NCBI RefSeq assembly: GCF_029338315.1
Contig: NZ_CP119794.1
Coordinates: forward strand, 2,108,001-2,172,000
Length of the DNA stretch: 64,000 nucleotides
From: Haloarcula regularis
GTDB taxonomy: Archaea > Halobacteriota > Halobacteria > Halobacteriales > Haloarculaceae
Direction: 5' to 3'
The notes under the pieces were generated by a model. That model was not told the DNA's origin, made no database searches, and was given only the letters and a program-made list of their open reading frames with translations. Each line of letters opens with the position of its first letter. Position 1 is the first letter of the stretch. This document shows positions 1-7,477 of the stretch, piece after piece. Both the position numbers and the translations under genes were made by a program.

Positions 1-1
1 G

Positions 2-952
2 ACCTCGGCCGAACCGCTGGTCATCAACTTAGACGCGTACTACGGCTTCATGGGGACCGCGGGCCTGCCGCTGTTCCCGCTGCTGTTCGTGACCATCGCC
101 TGTGGGACCATCAGCGGCTTCCACTCGCTGGTCTCCTCGGGCACCACGGCCAAACAGCTCAACAAGGAGTCCGACGCCCGGACCATCGGCTACGGGGGCA
201 TGCTCGGTGAAGGGCTGCTCGCGACGGTCGCGCTGGGGACCGTCGCCATCGCCGGCGTCACGGCCGGCGGGGGCATCGGGCGCGCGCTCCCGAACTTCGC
301 CTCCGGTGGCTCGGTCATGCTCACCAGCTTCGGCATCCCGACGGCCGTCGGCGCGCCGTTCATGGCGCTGGTGCTTGTGAGCTTCCTGCTGACCTCGACG
401 GACACGGCCGTCCGCCTCGGGCGCTACATGGCCGAGGAGATCGTCGGCACGCCCGACGCGAACGCGGCCTACATGCGCCAGGTCCAGACGGTCGGCATCA
501 ACCGCTACTCCAACGCCGTCATCCAGTGTCTCATCGCGTACGCGCTCGTCGCGAGCGGGTCGTGGGCGAGCCTCTGGCCGCTCTTCGGTGGTGCAAACCA
601 GCTGCTGGCCGCGCTGGCGCTGCTGACCGCGACGGTCTGGCTGGCCAACTGGGACGACGACAAGCAGCTCATCAGCACGGGCGTCCCGATGGCGCTGATG
701 ACGACCATCACCGTCGTCGCCCTGCTGTACCTCGCGCTGTATCAGAACCTCTACCAGCAGTTCATCCAGGGCGGCTTCGCCGAGGGGGCGGGCCTCGCGG
801 CGCGCATCTCCGTCGGCGTCCAGATCGTCCTGGCGCTGGTGCTTGTCGGCCTGGCGCTGTCGCTGGTCAAGATCGGCTACGACAACATCCAGAACGTCCG
901 CGGGCGGGCCGGTGCCGTTGCCGCGGACGGCGGCGAACCGAGCGACGACTGA
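2..952 (+). CDS. cstA: Carbon starvation protein CstA, C-terminal part (open at left edge)
   Basis: CstA-family proteins are polytopic membrane transporters linked to peptide or pyruvate uptake in starved cells. Only the last 316 residues are here; the frame is open to base 2, so the true start lies upstream. The visible part is about seven hydrophobic segments with the family-like stretch CGTISGFHSLVSSGTT and an STDTAVRLGRY segment before a TM pair. The C-terminus is short, polar and acidic (GGEPSDD), as expected for the cytoplasmic end in a halophile. A T6 run follows 20 bp after the stop. The family assignment is firm; the substrate is unknown. Confidence 0.9.
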   Translation, partial: TSAEPLVINLDAYYGFMGTAGLPLFPLLFVTIACGTISGFHSLVSSGTTAKQLNKESDARTIGYGGMLGEGLLATVALGTVAIAGVTAGGGIGRALPNFASGGSVMLTSFGIPTAVGAPFMALVLVSFLLTSTDTAVRLGRYMAEEIVGTPDANAAYMRQVQTVGINRYSNAVIQCLIAYALVASGSWASLWPLFGGANQLLAALALLTATVWLANWDDDKQLISTGVPMALMTTITVVALLYLALYQNLYQQFIQGGFAEGAGLAARISVGVQIVLALVLVGLALSLVKIGYDNIQNVRGRAGAVAADGGEPSDD

Positions 953-971
953 CTGCGAGCCCGAATCCCGA

Positions 972-977
972 TTTTTT
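972..977 (+). terminator. Oligo-T terminator after cstA
   Basis: Six consecutive T residues lie 20 bp after the cstA stop and immediately before the stop of the convergent lipoprotein gene. Short T runs are the usual archaeal termination signal. Confidence 0.5.
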
Positions 978-1600
978 CAGTGTGTCACCCCGGCCAGGAG
1001 CCGCCGGACCCGGTCGCGGTCTGCCGTCGCCCGCGGCCCCACGGCGACGGCGGTGACGAACTCCCCGTCGTGCCGGACAGACGCCACCACGACCCGCAGG
1101 GACACAGCGGTGCCGTCACGGGTCGCCGGCCCCGTGCTCGTTCGCGCGGTCGTCTCGTTGCCGAGCACGGTCACCGTCGTCGTCGACTGCCGCGTCAGCG
1201 ACTCGACGGCGTAGGTCGACTGGACGTAGCCCACGAGGTGGGCTGTCCCCTCGGCGACCAGCGGGTTGCGGACGACGGGCTGGTTCTCGATGGGCCTGAC
1301 CGCCGGGGCCGTCGCGACCACGAACAGTGCCGGGCCCGCGTCGGTCGCCCGCCGGTAGGTCGCGATGGGCGTCGTCGCGGTGACCGACCGCTGGGCGTTC
1401 ATCTCCACGTCGCCGCTGATGGTCGCCCGCACCGTCGTGTTCAGCGTCCGGTTCGTCCGCGAGACGGGTTCGTACCCGGTCTCGGACAGCGCCGCGTCCT
1501 CGACGGCCGCCGGCGACCCGCTGGCGACGACGCGGTCGGACGCGCTGCCACAGCCGGCGAGCACCAGCGCGCCCGCGAGGGCGAGGACGCGCCAGTCCAT
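977..1600 (-). CDS. Haloarchaeal lipoprotein, DUF6517-like
   Basis: 207-residue predicted membrane-anchored lipoprotein. It begins MDWRVLALAGALVLAGC, a hydrophobic signal ending in an LAGC lipobox with the acceptor Cys at residue 17. The region after it (SPAAVEDAALSETGYEP) resembles the start of the haloarchaeal DUF6517 family; the rest is beta-rich, Thr/Val-rich and has no catalytic motif I recognise. The ATG overlaps the TGA of the upstream gene by one base, so the two are probably co-transcribed. The Cys-anchored signal makes cell-surface location likely. Function is unknown; the DUF number is from memory. Confidence 0.7.
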   Translation of the reverse strand: MDWRVLALAGALVLAGCGSASDRVVASGSPAAVEDAALSETGYEPVSRTNRTLNTTVRATISGDVEMNAQRSVTATTPIATYRRATDAGPALFVVATAPAVRPIENQPVVRNPLVAEGTAHLVGYVQSTYAVESLTRQSTTTVTVLGNETTARTSTGPATRDGTAVSLRVVVASVRHDGEFVTAVAVGPRATADRDRVRRLLAGVTH

Positions 1601-2241
1601 CAGCCCAGGAGCCGGCGCAACCGGCCCAGCAGGCCGGTCTGTTCCGCCTCGACGTCGCGCCAGAGCTCGAACGCCGCGGCGACGTCGGCCTCGCTGCTGG
1701 CCACGCTCGCTTCCCGGTCGGGCGCGACGACGACGAGGTTCACCTCGTAACTGCCGTAGTAGCCGTAGCGCAGTAGCGTCCGGTCCCGGAATCCGGAGAC
1801 GAACGAGCGCACCGCCGCGGGTATCGAGGGGACGACGAGGACGAACGTGAACTCGGTCTCGCGGTGCTCCTCGTCGGCCTCGATGTACTCGTCGGCCAGG
1901 TCGTGGCCCAGGTCGACCAGGGCCTCCAGGTCCGCCACCGAGACGCCCCGGGCGCGGCGGGCAAAGAGGTGCTCGTTGGTCTGGTAGTTCGCCCAGTTGA
2001 GCGACTGGTGGAGCACCTGCTTCTGGCTCTCGATGTGGAGCCGGCCGTAGAGGTCGAAGCGCTCGTTCCCAGCGGTGTAGTCGCGCTCGAGGTCGTAACT
2101 GAACTTCAGCTGATCGGCCACCCGGTCGAGATACTCGTCGTCCCACTCCGGGACCGGCTCGCCGGCCGCGTCGACGGCCTCGCCCTCGTCGCCCTCCTCG
2201 GGGGAGTCGACGGCGGGGCCGGCGTCTTCCGACTCACCCAT
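1600..2241 (-). CDS. Conserved haloarchaeal protein of unknown function
   Basis: 213 residues. It has an acidic, low-complexity N-terminus (about residues 1-35), then a globular domain containing LKFSYDLERDYTAGNERFDL and LNWANYQTNEHLFARR, with a hydrophobic beta-like stretch FTFVLVVPSIPAAV. There is no signal peptide or clear TM helix, so it is probably cytosolic. The start at 2241 was chosen because it begins the acidic region just after the cupin gene stop (4-bp gap); codons further upstream are shadow translation of the cupin gene. It lies in a likely three-gene operon cupin - this gene - lipoprotein. I do not recognise an activity; it may belong to a haloarchaeal DUF family such as DUF5806. 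Confidence 0.65.
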   Translation of the reverse strand: MGESEDAGPAVDSPEEGDEGEAVDAAGEPVPEWDDEYLDRVADQLKFSYDLERDYTAGNERFDLYGRLHIESQKQVLHQSLNWANYQTNEHLFARRARGVSVADLEALVDLGHDLADEYIEADEEHRETEFTFVLVVPSIPAAVRSFVSGFRDRTLLRYGYYGSYEVNLVVVAPDREASVASSEADVAAAFELWRDVEAEQTGLLGRLRRLLG

Positions 2242-2245
2242 CCGC

Positions 2246-2617
2246 TCACCCCCCGTCGTAGGCGTGGGCGTCGTCGACGGCCGGCGCTCCGACGACGAAC
2301 GCCCGGGCCGGCCCGTCGGCGTCCTCGGGGACGAACGCACGCTGGGGGCTCTCGGGCTCGACGGCGAAGGCCTCGTCGGCGCCCACGCTGTAGGTCCCCT
2401 CGGGCGTCTCGACGCTGAGCGTCCCCTCGACGACGTAGAACAGCTCCTCCTGGGCGTCGTGGTAGTGGTAGACAAGCGGTATCTGCTCGCCGGGGTCGAC
2501 CTCGTAGACGTGTGCGCTCAGGTTCTCGAGGCCCGCCGCGGCGCTGACCGAGCGCTGCGTGCTCGGTCGGTCGGACGTCGGCTCGAGGTCCGCGACGGCG
2601 ACGTGATGGTAACCCAT
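2246..2617 (-). CDS. Cupin-domain protein
   Basis: 123-residue single-domain cupin. The first cupin motif is visible as HYH at residues 51-53 followed by E58 and a GTLSVETPEGTYSVGADE strand pair; the second is the P-x-x-x-x-AF stretch near residue 90. Such small cupins bind a metal in a beta barrel and act as isomerases, dioxygenases or sensors; the substrate cannot be told. It is the first gene of a minus-strand group with the unknown and lipoprotein genes downstream. The start ATG at 2617 gives MGYHHVAVADLEP, typical of haloarchaeal cupins. Confidence 0.8.
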   Translation of the reverse strand: MGYHHVAVADLEPTSDRPSTQRSVSAAAGLENLSAHVYEVDPGEQIPLVYHYHDAQEELFYVVEGTLSVETPEGTYSVGADEAFAVEPESPQRAFVPEDADGPARAFVVGAPAVDDAHAYDGG

Positions 2618-2740
2618 GTCATCCCTCTGGACGCCCGCCTACCTAAAACGTCGGTGTGCGCGGGGGGCAGGACGGAGCGATGCCGGCCGCGACCGACGGC
2701 GCCTCGCCGCCCAGGGCCACGACAGTTCGGGCAGCAGGAA

Positions 2741-2772
2741 CTTTTATTCCGCTGAGCGTCGAATTGGGAGGT
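2741..2772 (+). promoter_or_regulatory. TATA element and Shine-Dalgarno for the 68-residue gene
   Basis: A TTTTATT box at 2741-2747 lies about 35 bp before the ATG at 2779, and a GGAGGT ribosome-binding site (2767-2772) sits 6 bp before it. A strong Shine-Dalgarno is unusual among the near-leaderless genes of this window and fixes the start. Confidence 0.55.
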
Positions 2773-2778
2773 AGTAGC

Positions 2779-2985
2779 ATGGGCAAAGACACCGAAGCCT
2801 GTGGTCGGTGCAGCATGACCACCGTCGTCGACGCGACGGACGACGGCGAGCGCGAGGACCCGTTCGGCGACCGTCGCATCGAGGTCGACGATGCGGAAGC
2901 CCGGCTCGTCTCGCCCGGCGCCTGGCTCTCTGGGCTGAAAGGGCGCATCGACGACGTCGCGACGCGGCTCACGTACGGGCGCTAG
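2779..2985 (+). CDS. Small acidic protein with a CxxC knuckle
   Basis: 68 residues, starting MGKDTEACGRCSMTTVVDA. One CGRC pair is near the N-terminus; no second cysteine pair is present, so any metal site would need a dimer or partner. The rest is acidic and amphipathic (SGLKGRIDDVATRLTYGR at the end). The start is supported by a TATA box and GGAGGT site. It is divergent from the cupin operon and convergent with the CNNM-type gene. Function is unknown; it looks like one of the zinc-knuckle microproteins common in haloarchaea. Confidence 0.65.
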   Translation: MGKDTEACGRCSMTTVVDATDDGEREDPFGDRRIEVDDAEARLVSPGAWLSGLKGRIDDVATRLTYGR

Positions 2986-3076
2986 GTCGCAAAGCGGCAC
3001 AGAGAGAGCGGGCTGTGAGTCGCCGCTGTCGGTCCCGTCTGTCGTGGCAGCGGCCCAGAAGAGCGTCCGCGGGTCG

Positions 3077-4489
3077 TCAGTCGGTCGAGACTTCCTCGGG
3101 GTTCGACTGTTCCTCGTCGCCGCCGCCCTCGCCGTCGTCGTCGGGGTCGCGACGGACGACACGGGCCTTCATGATGCGGGTGTTCTCGACCTGCTCGACC
3201 CGGATCTCGACGCCGTCGTAGGTGATGACCTCGCCCTCTTCGACGAGGCGGCCGGCACGGTTGAAGATGAAGCCCGCGATGGTCTCGAACTCCTCGCCCT
3301 CCGGGAGTTCCAGGTCCAGGGCCTCGTTGACCTCCTCGATGTTGACCTCGCCTTTGACCATCACGGTGTCGTCGCCGATGTAGTCGATGGGCTCTTCCTC
3401 CTCGCCCTCGAGGATCTCGCCGACGATCTCCTCGGTGAGGTCCTCCATCGTGACCAGGCCCTCGGTGGTCCCGAACTCGTCGATGACGATGACCATGTGG
3501 AGCCGTTCGGCACGCATCTCGGTCAGCAGGTCGTCGACGTTCTTGGACTCGGGGACGTGCAGGGTCGGTTCGATGAGGTCCTCTAACACCATGTCCTCGG
3601 GGATGGCCTCGCCGTAGTTGAGGTCCCGCACGAGGTCGCGGATGTGGACCACGCCGATGACGTTGTCCAGGCTCCCCTCGTAGACCGGCACGCGGGCGTG
3701 CCCGCTGTGGATGCAGGTCTCGAGGGCCTCCTCGATGGTGTCTTCCTTCGAGACGGCGGTCATGTCCAGTCGCGGCGTCATCACCTCCTTGGCGATGGTG
3801 TCGTTGAACCGCAGGGTGCGCTGGAGCATCTCGCGTTCCTCCTCGTCTAAGACGCCCTCGCGCTCGCCCGTCTCGATGATGTCCTGAATCTCCTCGCGGG
3901 TGACGTATGAGGTCTCGATGGCAGAGCGGCCGCCGGTCACCTTGTTGACCATGCGCGTGAGGTAATCGAACAGCAGGATGAGCGGGAGCAGGACCTTCTC
4001 GGCCAGCTTCAGCGGCCTGCCGATGGTCAGCGCCCACGACTCCGTGTTCTCGACGGCGTAGCTCTTCGGGGCGCTCTCGCCGAACAGCAACACCACGGCG
4101 GTGATGCCGAAGGTGGCAACGGCGACGGCCTCGCCCTGCGAGAGGCCGATGAGCGCCAGCAGACCGGTCGCGATGGACGACATCGCGATGTTGACCAGGT
4201 TGTTGCCGACGAGGATGGTCACCAGGAGCCGGTGGGGGTCGGCCTTCAGCTCCTTGAGCGTCTGCGCACCGGGGACGCCGTCCTCGACGAGCGCCTCGGC
4301 CCGGTGGGCCGGCAGCGAGAACATCGCTATCTCGGACGACGAGAAGAACGCAGAGAGGATGATGAGGACGACGATGGTGGCGGAGCCGGCGACCAGAATC
4401 AGGTTCCGGGAGAGGGGTACGCCGCCGAACTCGACGGACTGGAGCAGCGCTCCGGACAGCATCGTCACCGTGGGTGGGTCCAGGGCCAT
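3077..4489 (-). CDS. CNNM/CorC (HlyC-like) membrane protein with CBS pair
   Basis: 470 residues. The N-terminal CNNM/DUF21 domain has about four TM segments, including LILVAGSATIVVLIILSAFF followed by SSSEIAMFSL. The middle holds a CBS-domain pair (from KEVMTPRLDMTAVSKEDTIE to the IEPTLHVPESKNVDDLL region), and the C-terminus is a CorC-type transporter-associated domain ending in an acidic tail. The family is implicated in Mg2+/Co2+ export or homeostasis, with CBS domains sensing adenylates. The start at 4489 (MALDPPTVTM) was preferred over in-frame ATGs further upstream because a TTAAT box lies 28-32 bp before it. Confidence 0.88.
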   Translation of the reverse strand: MALDPPTVTMLSGALLQSVEFGGVPLSRNLILVAGSATIVVLIILSAFFSSSEIAMFSLPAHRAEALVEDGVPGAQTLKELKADPHRLLVTILVGNNLVNIAMSSIATGLLALIGLSQGEAVAVATFGITAVVLLFGESAPKSYAVENTESWALTIGRPLKLAEKVLLPLILLFDYLTRMVNKVTGGRSAIETSYVTREEIQDIIETGEREGVLDEEEREMLQRTLRFNDTIAKEVMTPRLDMTAVSKEDTIEEALETCIHSGHARVPVYEGSLDNVIGVVHIRDLVRDLNYGEAIPEDMVLEDLIEPTLHVPESKNVDDLLTEMRAERLHMVIVIDEFGTTEGLVTMEDLTEEIVGEILEGEEEEPIDYIGDDTVMVKGEVNIEEVNEALDLELPEGEEFETIAGFIFNRAGRLVEEGEVITYDGVEIRVEQVENTRIMKARVVRRDPDDDGEGGGDEEQSNPEEVSTD

Positions 4490-4516
4490 CAACGGTCTGA
4501 GTTGTAATGCACGCGG

Positions 4517-4521
4517 ATTAA
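4517..4521 (-). promoter_or_regulatory. TATA-like box for the CNNM gene
   Basis: TTAAT (minus strand) lies 28-32 bp upstream of the ATG at 4489, the spacing expected for a leaderless haloarchaeal transcript. It would lie inside the gene if the longer starts were used. Confidence 0.45.
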
Positions 4522-4587
4522 GGCTTGTCATGGCCCGACAGGTGCCGAAGCCCTTACACGGACCTCGCACGTACCCAGATCCGAAGA

Positions 4588-4845
4588 ATGAGCGAGCCAG
4601 ACATCACGCTGTACCGGCTGCAGGCGTGCCCGTTCTGTGAGCGCGTCGTCCGGCGCCTCGAGGAGTACGGCATCGAGTACCGGTCGCGATTCATCGAACC
4701 GATGCACTCCGAGCGCGACGTGGTCAAGCGCCTCACGGGCAAGCGGACGGTCCCGGCCATCGTCGACGAGTCGACCGGCGTCACGATGAGCGAGAGCGCC
4801 AACATCGTCGCGTACCTGGACAACACCTACGGGAGGGAGACCTGA
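4588..4845 (+). CDS. Glutaredoxin-like / GST N-terminal-fold thiol oxidoreductase
   Basis: 85 residues with a thioredoxin fold. The active-site motif CPFC is at residues 14-17 after the first strand (ITLYRLQACPFC), the cis-proline motif is TVPAIVD near residue 55, and a MSESANIVAYLDNTYG helix follows, as in glutaredoxin and the GST N-terminal domain. It probably reduces or glutathione-like-thiylates protein disulfides in the cytosol; haloarchaea use gamma-glutamylcysteine rather than glutathione. Its TGA overlaps the ATG of the redoxin gene, so the pair is translationally coupled. Family is certain; partners are inferred. Confidence 0.88.
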   Translation: MSEPDITLYRLQACPFCERVVRRLEEYGIEYRSRFIEPMHSERDVVKRLTGKRTVPAIVDESTGVTMSESANIVAYLDNTYGRET

Positions 4846-5357
4846 TGGACTTAGAGTTCGACGTCGTCGACCTGGACACGGCCGACCACCCCGAGGCGGG
4901 CGACCGCGCCCCCGACTTCACGCGCCCGCTGGTCAACGAGGAGTTCTGGGAGGACGTCTCCCTGTCGACGCTGTGTGCCGACAGCGACGGCCCCGTCGTG
5001 CTGGTCTTTCACGCGATGGACGGCGCGTTCCCGGCGACGTACGTCTGGAACGAGATACGGGACCGCGGATGGCACCGGGACGCCACCGTCGTCGGCCTCT
5101 CCATCTCGACGCCCTACGAGCACAAGACGCTCCTCGAGGAGCGCGACATCGAGGGCCAGTACCGCCTCTACTCGGACCCGGCCAACGGCGTCGCCGAGGC
5201 CTACGGCATCGACATGGACCTAGACGGGATGACCGGCCTCGCGGAGCCGCGCCCGGCGGTGTTCGTCCTCGACGGGGACCGCACCGTCGAGTACGCGTGG
5301 GTCAGCGAGCAGTGGCCGGACTTCCCCGACTACGACGCCGTCGAAGCACAGCTGTGA
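4845..5357 (+). CDS. Redoxin (AhpC/TSA-like) lacking the peroxidatic cysteine
   Basis: 170 residues with peroxiredoxin layout: DRAPDFTRPLVNEEFWEDVS opening strands, a VVLVFHAMDGAFPATYVW strand-turn, and VVGLSISTPYEHKTLLEER. In active peroxiredoxins the turn holds PxxxTxxC; here it reads AMDGAFPATYVWNE with no Cys. The only cysteine is C44, before that strand. It is therefore unlikely to act as a normal peroxidase; it may bind, chaperone or signal. The start overlaps the glutaredoxin stop, and its own stop overlaps the GTG start of the sua5 gene, so three genes form one unit at 4588-5941. Confidence 0.8.
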   Translation: MDLEFDVVDLDTADHPEAGDRAPDFTRPLVNEEFWEDVSLSTLCADSDGPVVLVFHAMDGAFPATYVWNEIRDRGWHRDATVVGLSISTPYEHKTLLEERDIEGQYRLYSDPANGVAEAYGIDMDLDGMTGLAEPRPAVFVLDGDRTVEYAWVSEQWPDFPDYDAVEAQL

Positions 5358-5941
5358 GCGAAGCCGACGTCGCGGCGGCCGCCGCGGCGATTCGCCGGGG
5401 CGAGCTCGTCGTCTACCCGACCGAGACGGTCTACGGCCTGGGCGCGGACGCCACCGACCCCGCGGCCATCGAACGGGTCTTCGAGGCCAAGGGACGGGAC
5501 CGGGACGACCCCGTCTCGCTCGCGGTGCCAGACGTAGAGACGGCACTGGCCTACACCCGCCCGACCGAGCGCGAACAGCGGTTCATGGGCGAGTTCCTGC
5601 CCGGCCCGGTGACCGTCGTCGTCGAGCGCCGGGCGTCGGTCCCGGACGCACTGACCGCCGGGCGCGACAGGGTGGGCGTCCGCGTCCCCGACCACCCGGT
5701 GGCGCTCGCGCTCCTGCGGGCGGTGGCGCCGCTGACCGCGACGAGCGCGAACGTCTCGGGGTCGCCCAGCGCCCGGAACGTCGGCGAGCTGGACGCTATC
5801 CGCGACCGCGTCGCGGTCGTCCTGGACGGCGGCGAGACCGGCGGGACCGGGTCGACGGTGGTCGACGTCGAGGCCGGGACCGTCCATCGCCGGGGGGCAC
5901 GGGCCGACGCCGTCGAGCAGTGGCTCGCCGAGGCGGAGTAG
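5354..5941 (+). CDS. tsaC: Threonylcarbamoyl-AMP synthase, Sua5/YrdC/TsaC family
   Basis: 195 residues. The enzyme makes threonylcarbamoyl-AMP from threonine, bicarbonate and ATP, the first step of tRNA t6A37 modification. The YrdC domain is clear: GELVVYPTETVYGLGADAT, KGRDRDDPVSLAV (normally KxRp..PL), the LPGPVTVVVE strand and TATSANVSGSPSA. The length fits YrdC alone without the C-terminal Sua5 domain. The GTG start at 5354 overlaps the TGA of the redoxin gene; earlier in-frame codons are shadow. The second half of the pathway, Kae1-Bud32, is encoded at 58800-60518. Confidence 0.92.
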   Translation: MSEADVAAAAAAIRRGELVVYPTETVYGLGADATDPAAIERVFEAKGRDRDDPVSLAVPDVETALAYTRPTEREQRFMGEFLPGPVTVVVERRASVPDALTAGRDRVGVRVPDHPVALALLRAVAPLTATSANVSGSPSARNVGELDAIRDRVAVVLDGGETGGTGSTVVDVEAGTVHRRGARADAVEQWLAEAE

Positions 5942-6004
5942 GGCCGGGTCACCGAGACGGACGAGTGCTGACGCGTCGAGACACCGTGGTGGCCCACGTC
6001 CAGC

Positions 6005-6667
6005 TCACAGTATCGAGCGCAGCGACCGGGTCCGCACCCCGCAGTCCTGACGGTAGTCACAAGGCGTACACTTCGCGTCGTTCCCCACCCGGCCCGGCGG
6101 CCCGTCGACGCTGTCCGCGGTCCGGACGGCGCGGCGGTACCGGCCGGTCCGGCGGGCCGAGAGGTCGACGCGCCGTATCGTCCCGTAGGCCGGGTACTCG
6201 GCGTAGGCCCGCTCGACCGTACAGCCGTGCTCCCAGGCGAGCGCCTTCGCGGCCGCGACCAGGCGGACGCTCTGGGGCTCCCAAACCCCCTGGTCGGGCG
6301 GCGCGCCGGCGAACGCCAGCGACGGCCGCGGGCCGTCCTCAGGTGGCGCGAGCACCTTGTGTGCGACGCCGCGAGCGTCTTTCCCCGAGAGGCAGACGTC
6401 GCGGCCGGCCGGGTCGACGAGGCGGTCCCAGTGGTCGAGGCGGTCGCGCGCGGCCCGGACCCGCTCGCGGAAGGTGTCGGGCCCCACCTCGAGCGGGGCG
6501 GCAAGCAGCGCCGCGTCGTCGGCGAGCAGGCGCTCGTAGTCGAACGCGAGGTCCCTGACCCGGCCCACCTCGTCGGGGACGTCCGGCGGCCCGTCCCGCC
6601 GTCGGTAGTAGAGCTTCCGCGGGCAGTAGGCGGCCGTCTCCAGGTCCCGGAAGGTGTGTGGCGGCAT
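6005..6667 (-). CDS. Standalone Cas4-like Fe-S PD-(D/E)XK nuclease
   Basis: 220 residues. The N-terminus has the Cas4/RecB-type motif LETAAYCPRKLYYRRR with C15; the C-terminus has CTPCDYRQDCG with C200, C203 and C209. These four cysteines match the 4Fe-4S cluster of Cas4. Between them the PD-(D/E)XK core is less clear (LSGKDARGVAHKV and AYGTIRRVDLSARRTGRYRR are candidates), so catalysis is not certain. Cas4 proteins process spacers, but stand-alone homologues occur in genomes and viruses with no CRISPR. No repeat array or cas gene is seen here; a DNA repair role is equally likely. Confidence 0.75.
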   Translation of the reverse strand: MPPHTFRDLETAAYCPRKLYYRRRDGPPDVPDEVGRVRDLAFDYERLLADDAALLAAPLEVGPDTFRERVRAARDRLDHWDRLVDPAGRDVCLSGKDARGVAHKVLAPPEDGPRPSLAFAGAPPDQGVWEPQSVRLVAAAKALAWEHGCTVERAYAEYPAYGTIRRVDLSARRTGRYRRAVRTADSVDGPPGRVGNDAKCTPCDYRQDCGVRTRSLRSIL

Positions 6668-6714
6668 GGGAACGGGTGGGCCCGTCCTGGTTCAAAAACG
6701 TTCGCCGGCAGGAG

Positions 6715-7332
6715 TCACATCGAGACGTCCGCGTCGGAATCGAGCGAGTCGATGTCCTCGGTGGCCTCGTCGAGGCCGTCGTCGCGGACCGCCGCGGTGT
6801 GCTGTGTCGCGAGGCCGGCGTCGGTCAGCACGTCCTCGAACTCGCTCTGGAAGCGGTGGCTGACCCGGCGCGCGGCCGTCTGTGCCTCGACGACGCGGCG
6901 GTAGCGGGCAACCGTCGCCCCGTCCGTGTCGAAGGCGTCGGCCAGGTCGGCGTCGTCGGCGCCCTCGCCGACCCGGCGGCGGAACTGCGCGACGTCGAAC
7001 GGGGCGTCGGTATCGGTCTCGCGGACGAGGTGGAGGTCGAGGCGGGCCTCGCGGACCGCCGCGGCCGAGACGTCGAGGTCGGCCGCGATGTCGTCGTCCT
7101 CCCGGCCCTCGTAGACGGCTCTGACGAGCGCCACGAGCGACTCGTCGCCGAGGTCTGTGTGGAACTCGTAGCGGTCGCGCATCCGGGCGACGACGTCCCC
7201 CAGCCGCTCGTCGACGGCCGCCTCGTCGATGTCGGTCAGCGACCCGCGACCCGCGTCCTGTGATTCCGTGACCGAGTCCTCGCCGGCGACGTCGATGAAG
7301 AGGTCACGGAGTGATTCGGTCTTCTCGTCCAT
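6715..7332 (-). CDS. Conditioned medium-induced protein 4-like protein
   Basis: 205 residues, starting MDEKTESLRDLFIDVAGED. The beginning and length match the haloarchaeal protein named conditioned medium-induced protein 4, found in high-density cultures. The centre holds two helix-turn-helix-like stretches: DDDIAADLDVSAAAVREARL and DADLADAFDTDGATVARYRR, so it may bind DNA. The C-terminus is acidic (DSLDSDADVSM). The start at 7332 is the conserved MDEKTE; codons further upstream are in GC-rich non-coding sequence. Density-dependent expression is known for the family; the role as a regulator is inference. Confidence 0.75.
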   Translation of the reverse strand: MDEKTESLRDLFIDVAGEDSVTESQDAGRGSLTDIDEAAVDERLGDVVARMRDRYEFHTDLGDESLVALVRAVYEGREDDDIAADLDVSAAAVREARLDLHLVRETDTDAPFDVAQFRRRVGEGADDADLADAFDTDGATVARYRRVVEAQTAARRVSHRFQSEFEDVLTDAGLATQHTAAVRDDGLDEATEDIDSLDSDADVSM

Positions 7333-7445
7333 CGGACCGGACAGAACCGGGTCCGTACGTATATAGTTGTCGGCTATCCGACGTAATGTCGGGTAAACTC
7401 TCAACAGTGACAAGATTCCCGCCGGACGGCGCGGGACCGTGGCAA

Positions 7446-7453
7446 GGTTTAAG
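7446..7453 (+). promoter_or_regulatory. TATA box for the NarI/HdrD-like gene
   Basis: GGTTTAAG lies 25-32 bp upstream of the ATG at 7478, fitting a leaderless mRNA. Confidence 0.5.
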
Positions 7454-7477
7454 CCCGAGCCTCTCACGTGATAACAC

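Noticed and set aside
6005-6667. CRISPR-Cas locus around the Cas4-like gene
   Set aside because: No direct-repeat array, cas1, cas2 or effector gene in the flanks or elsewhere in the window.
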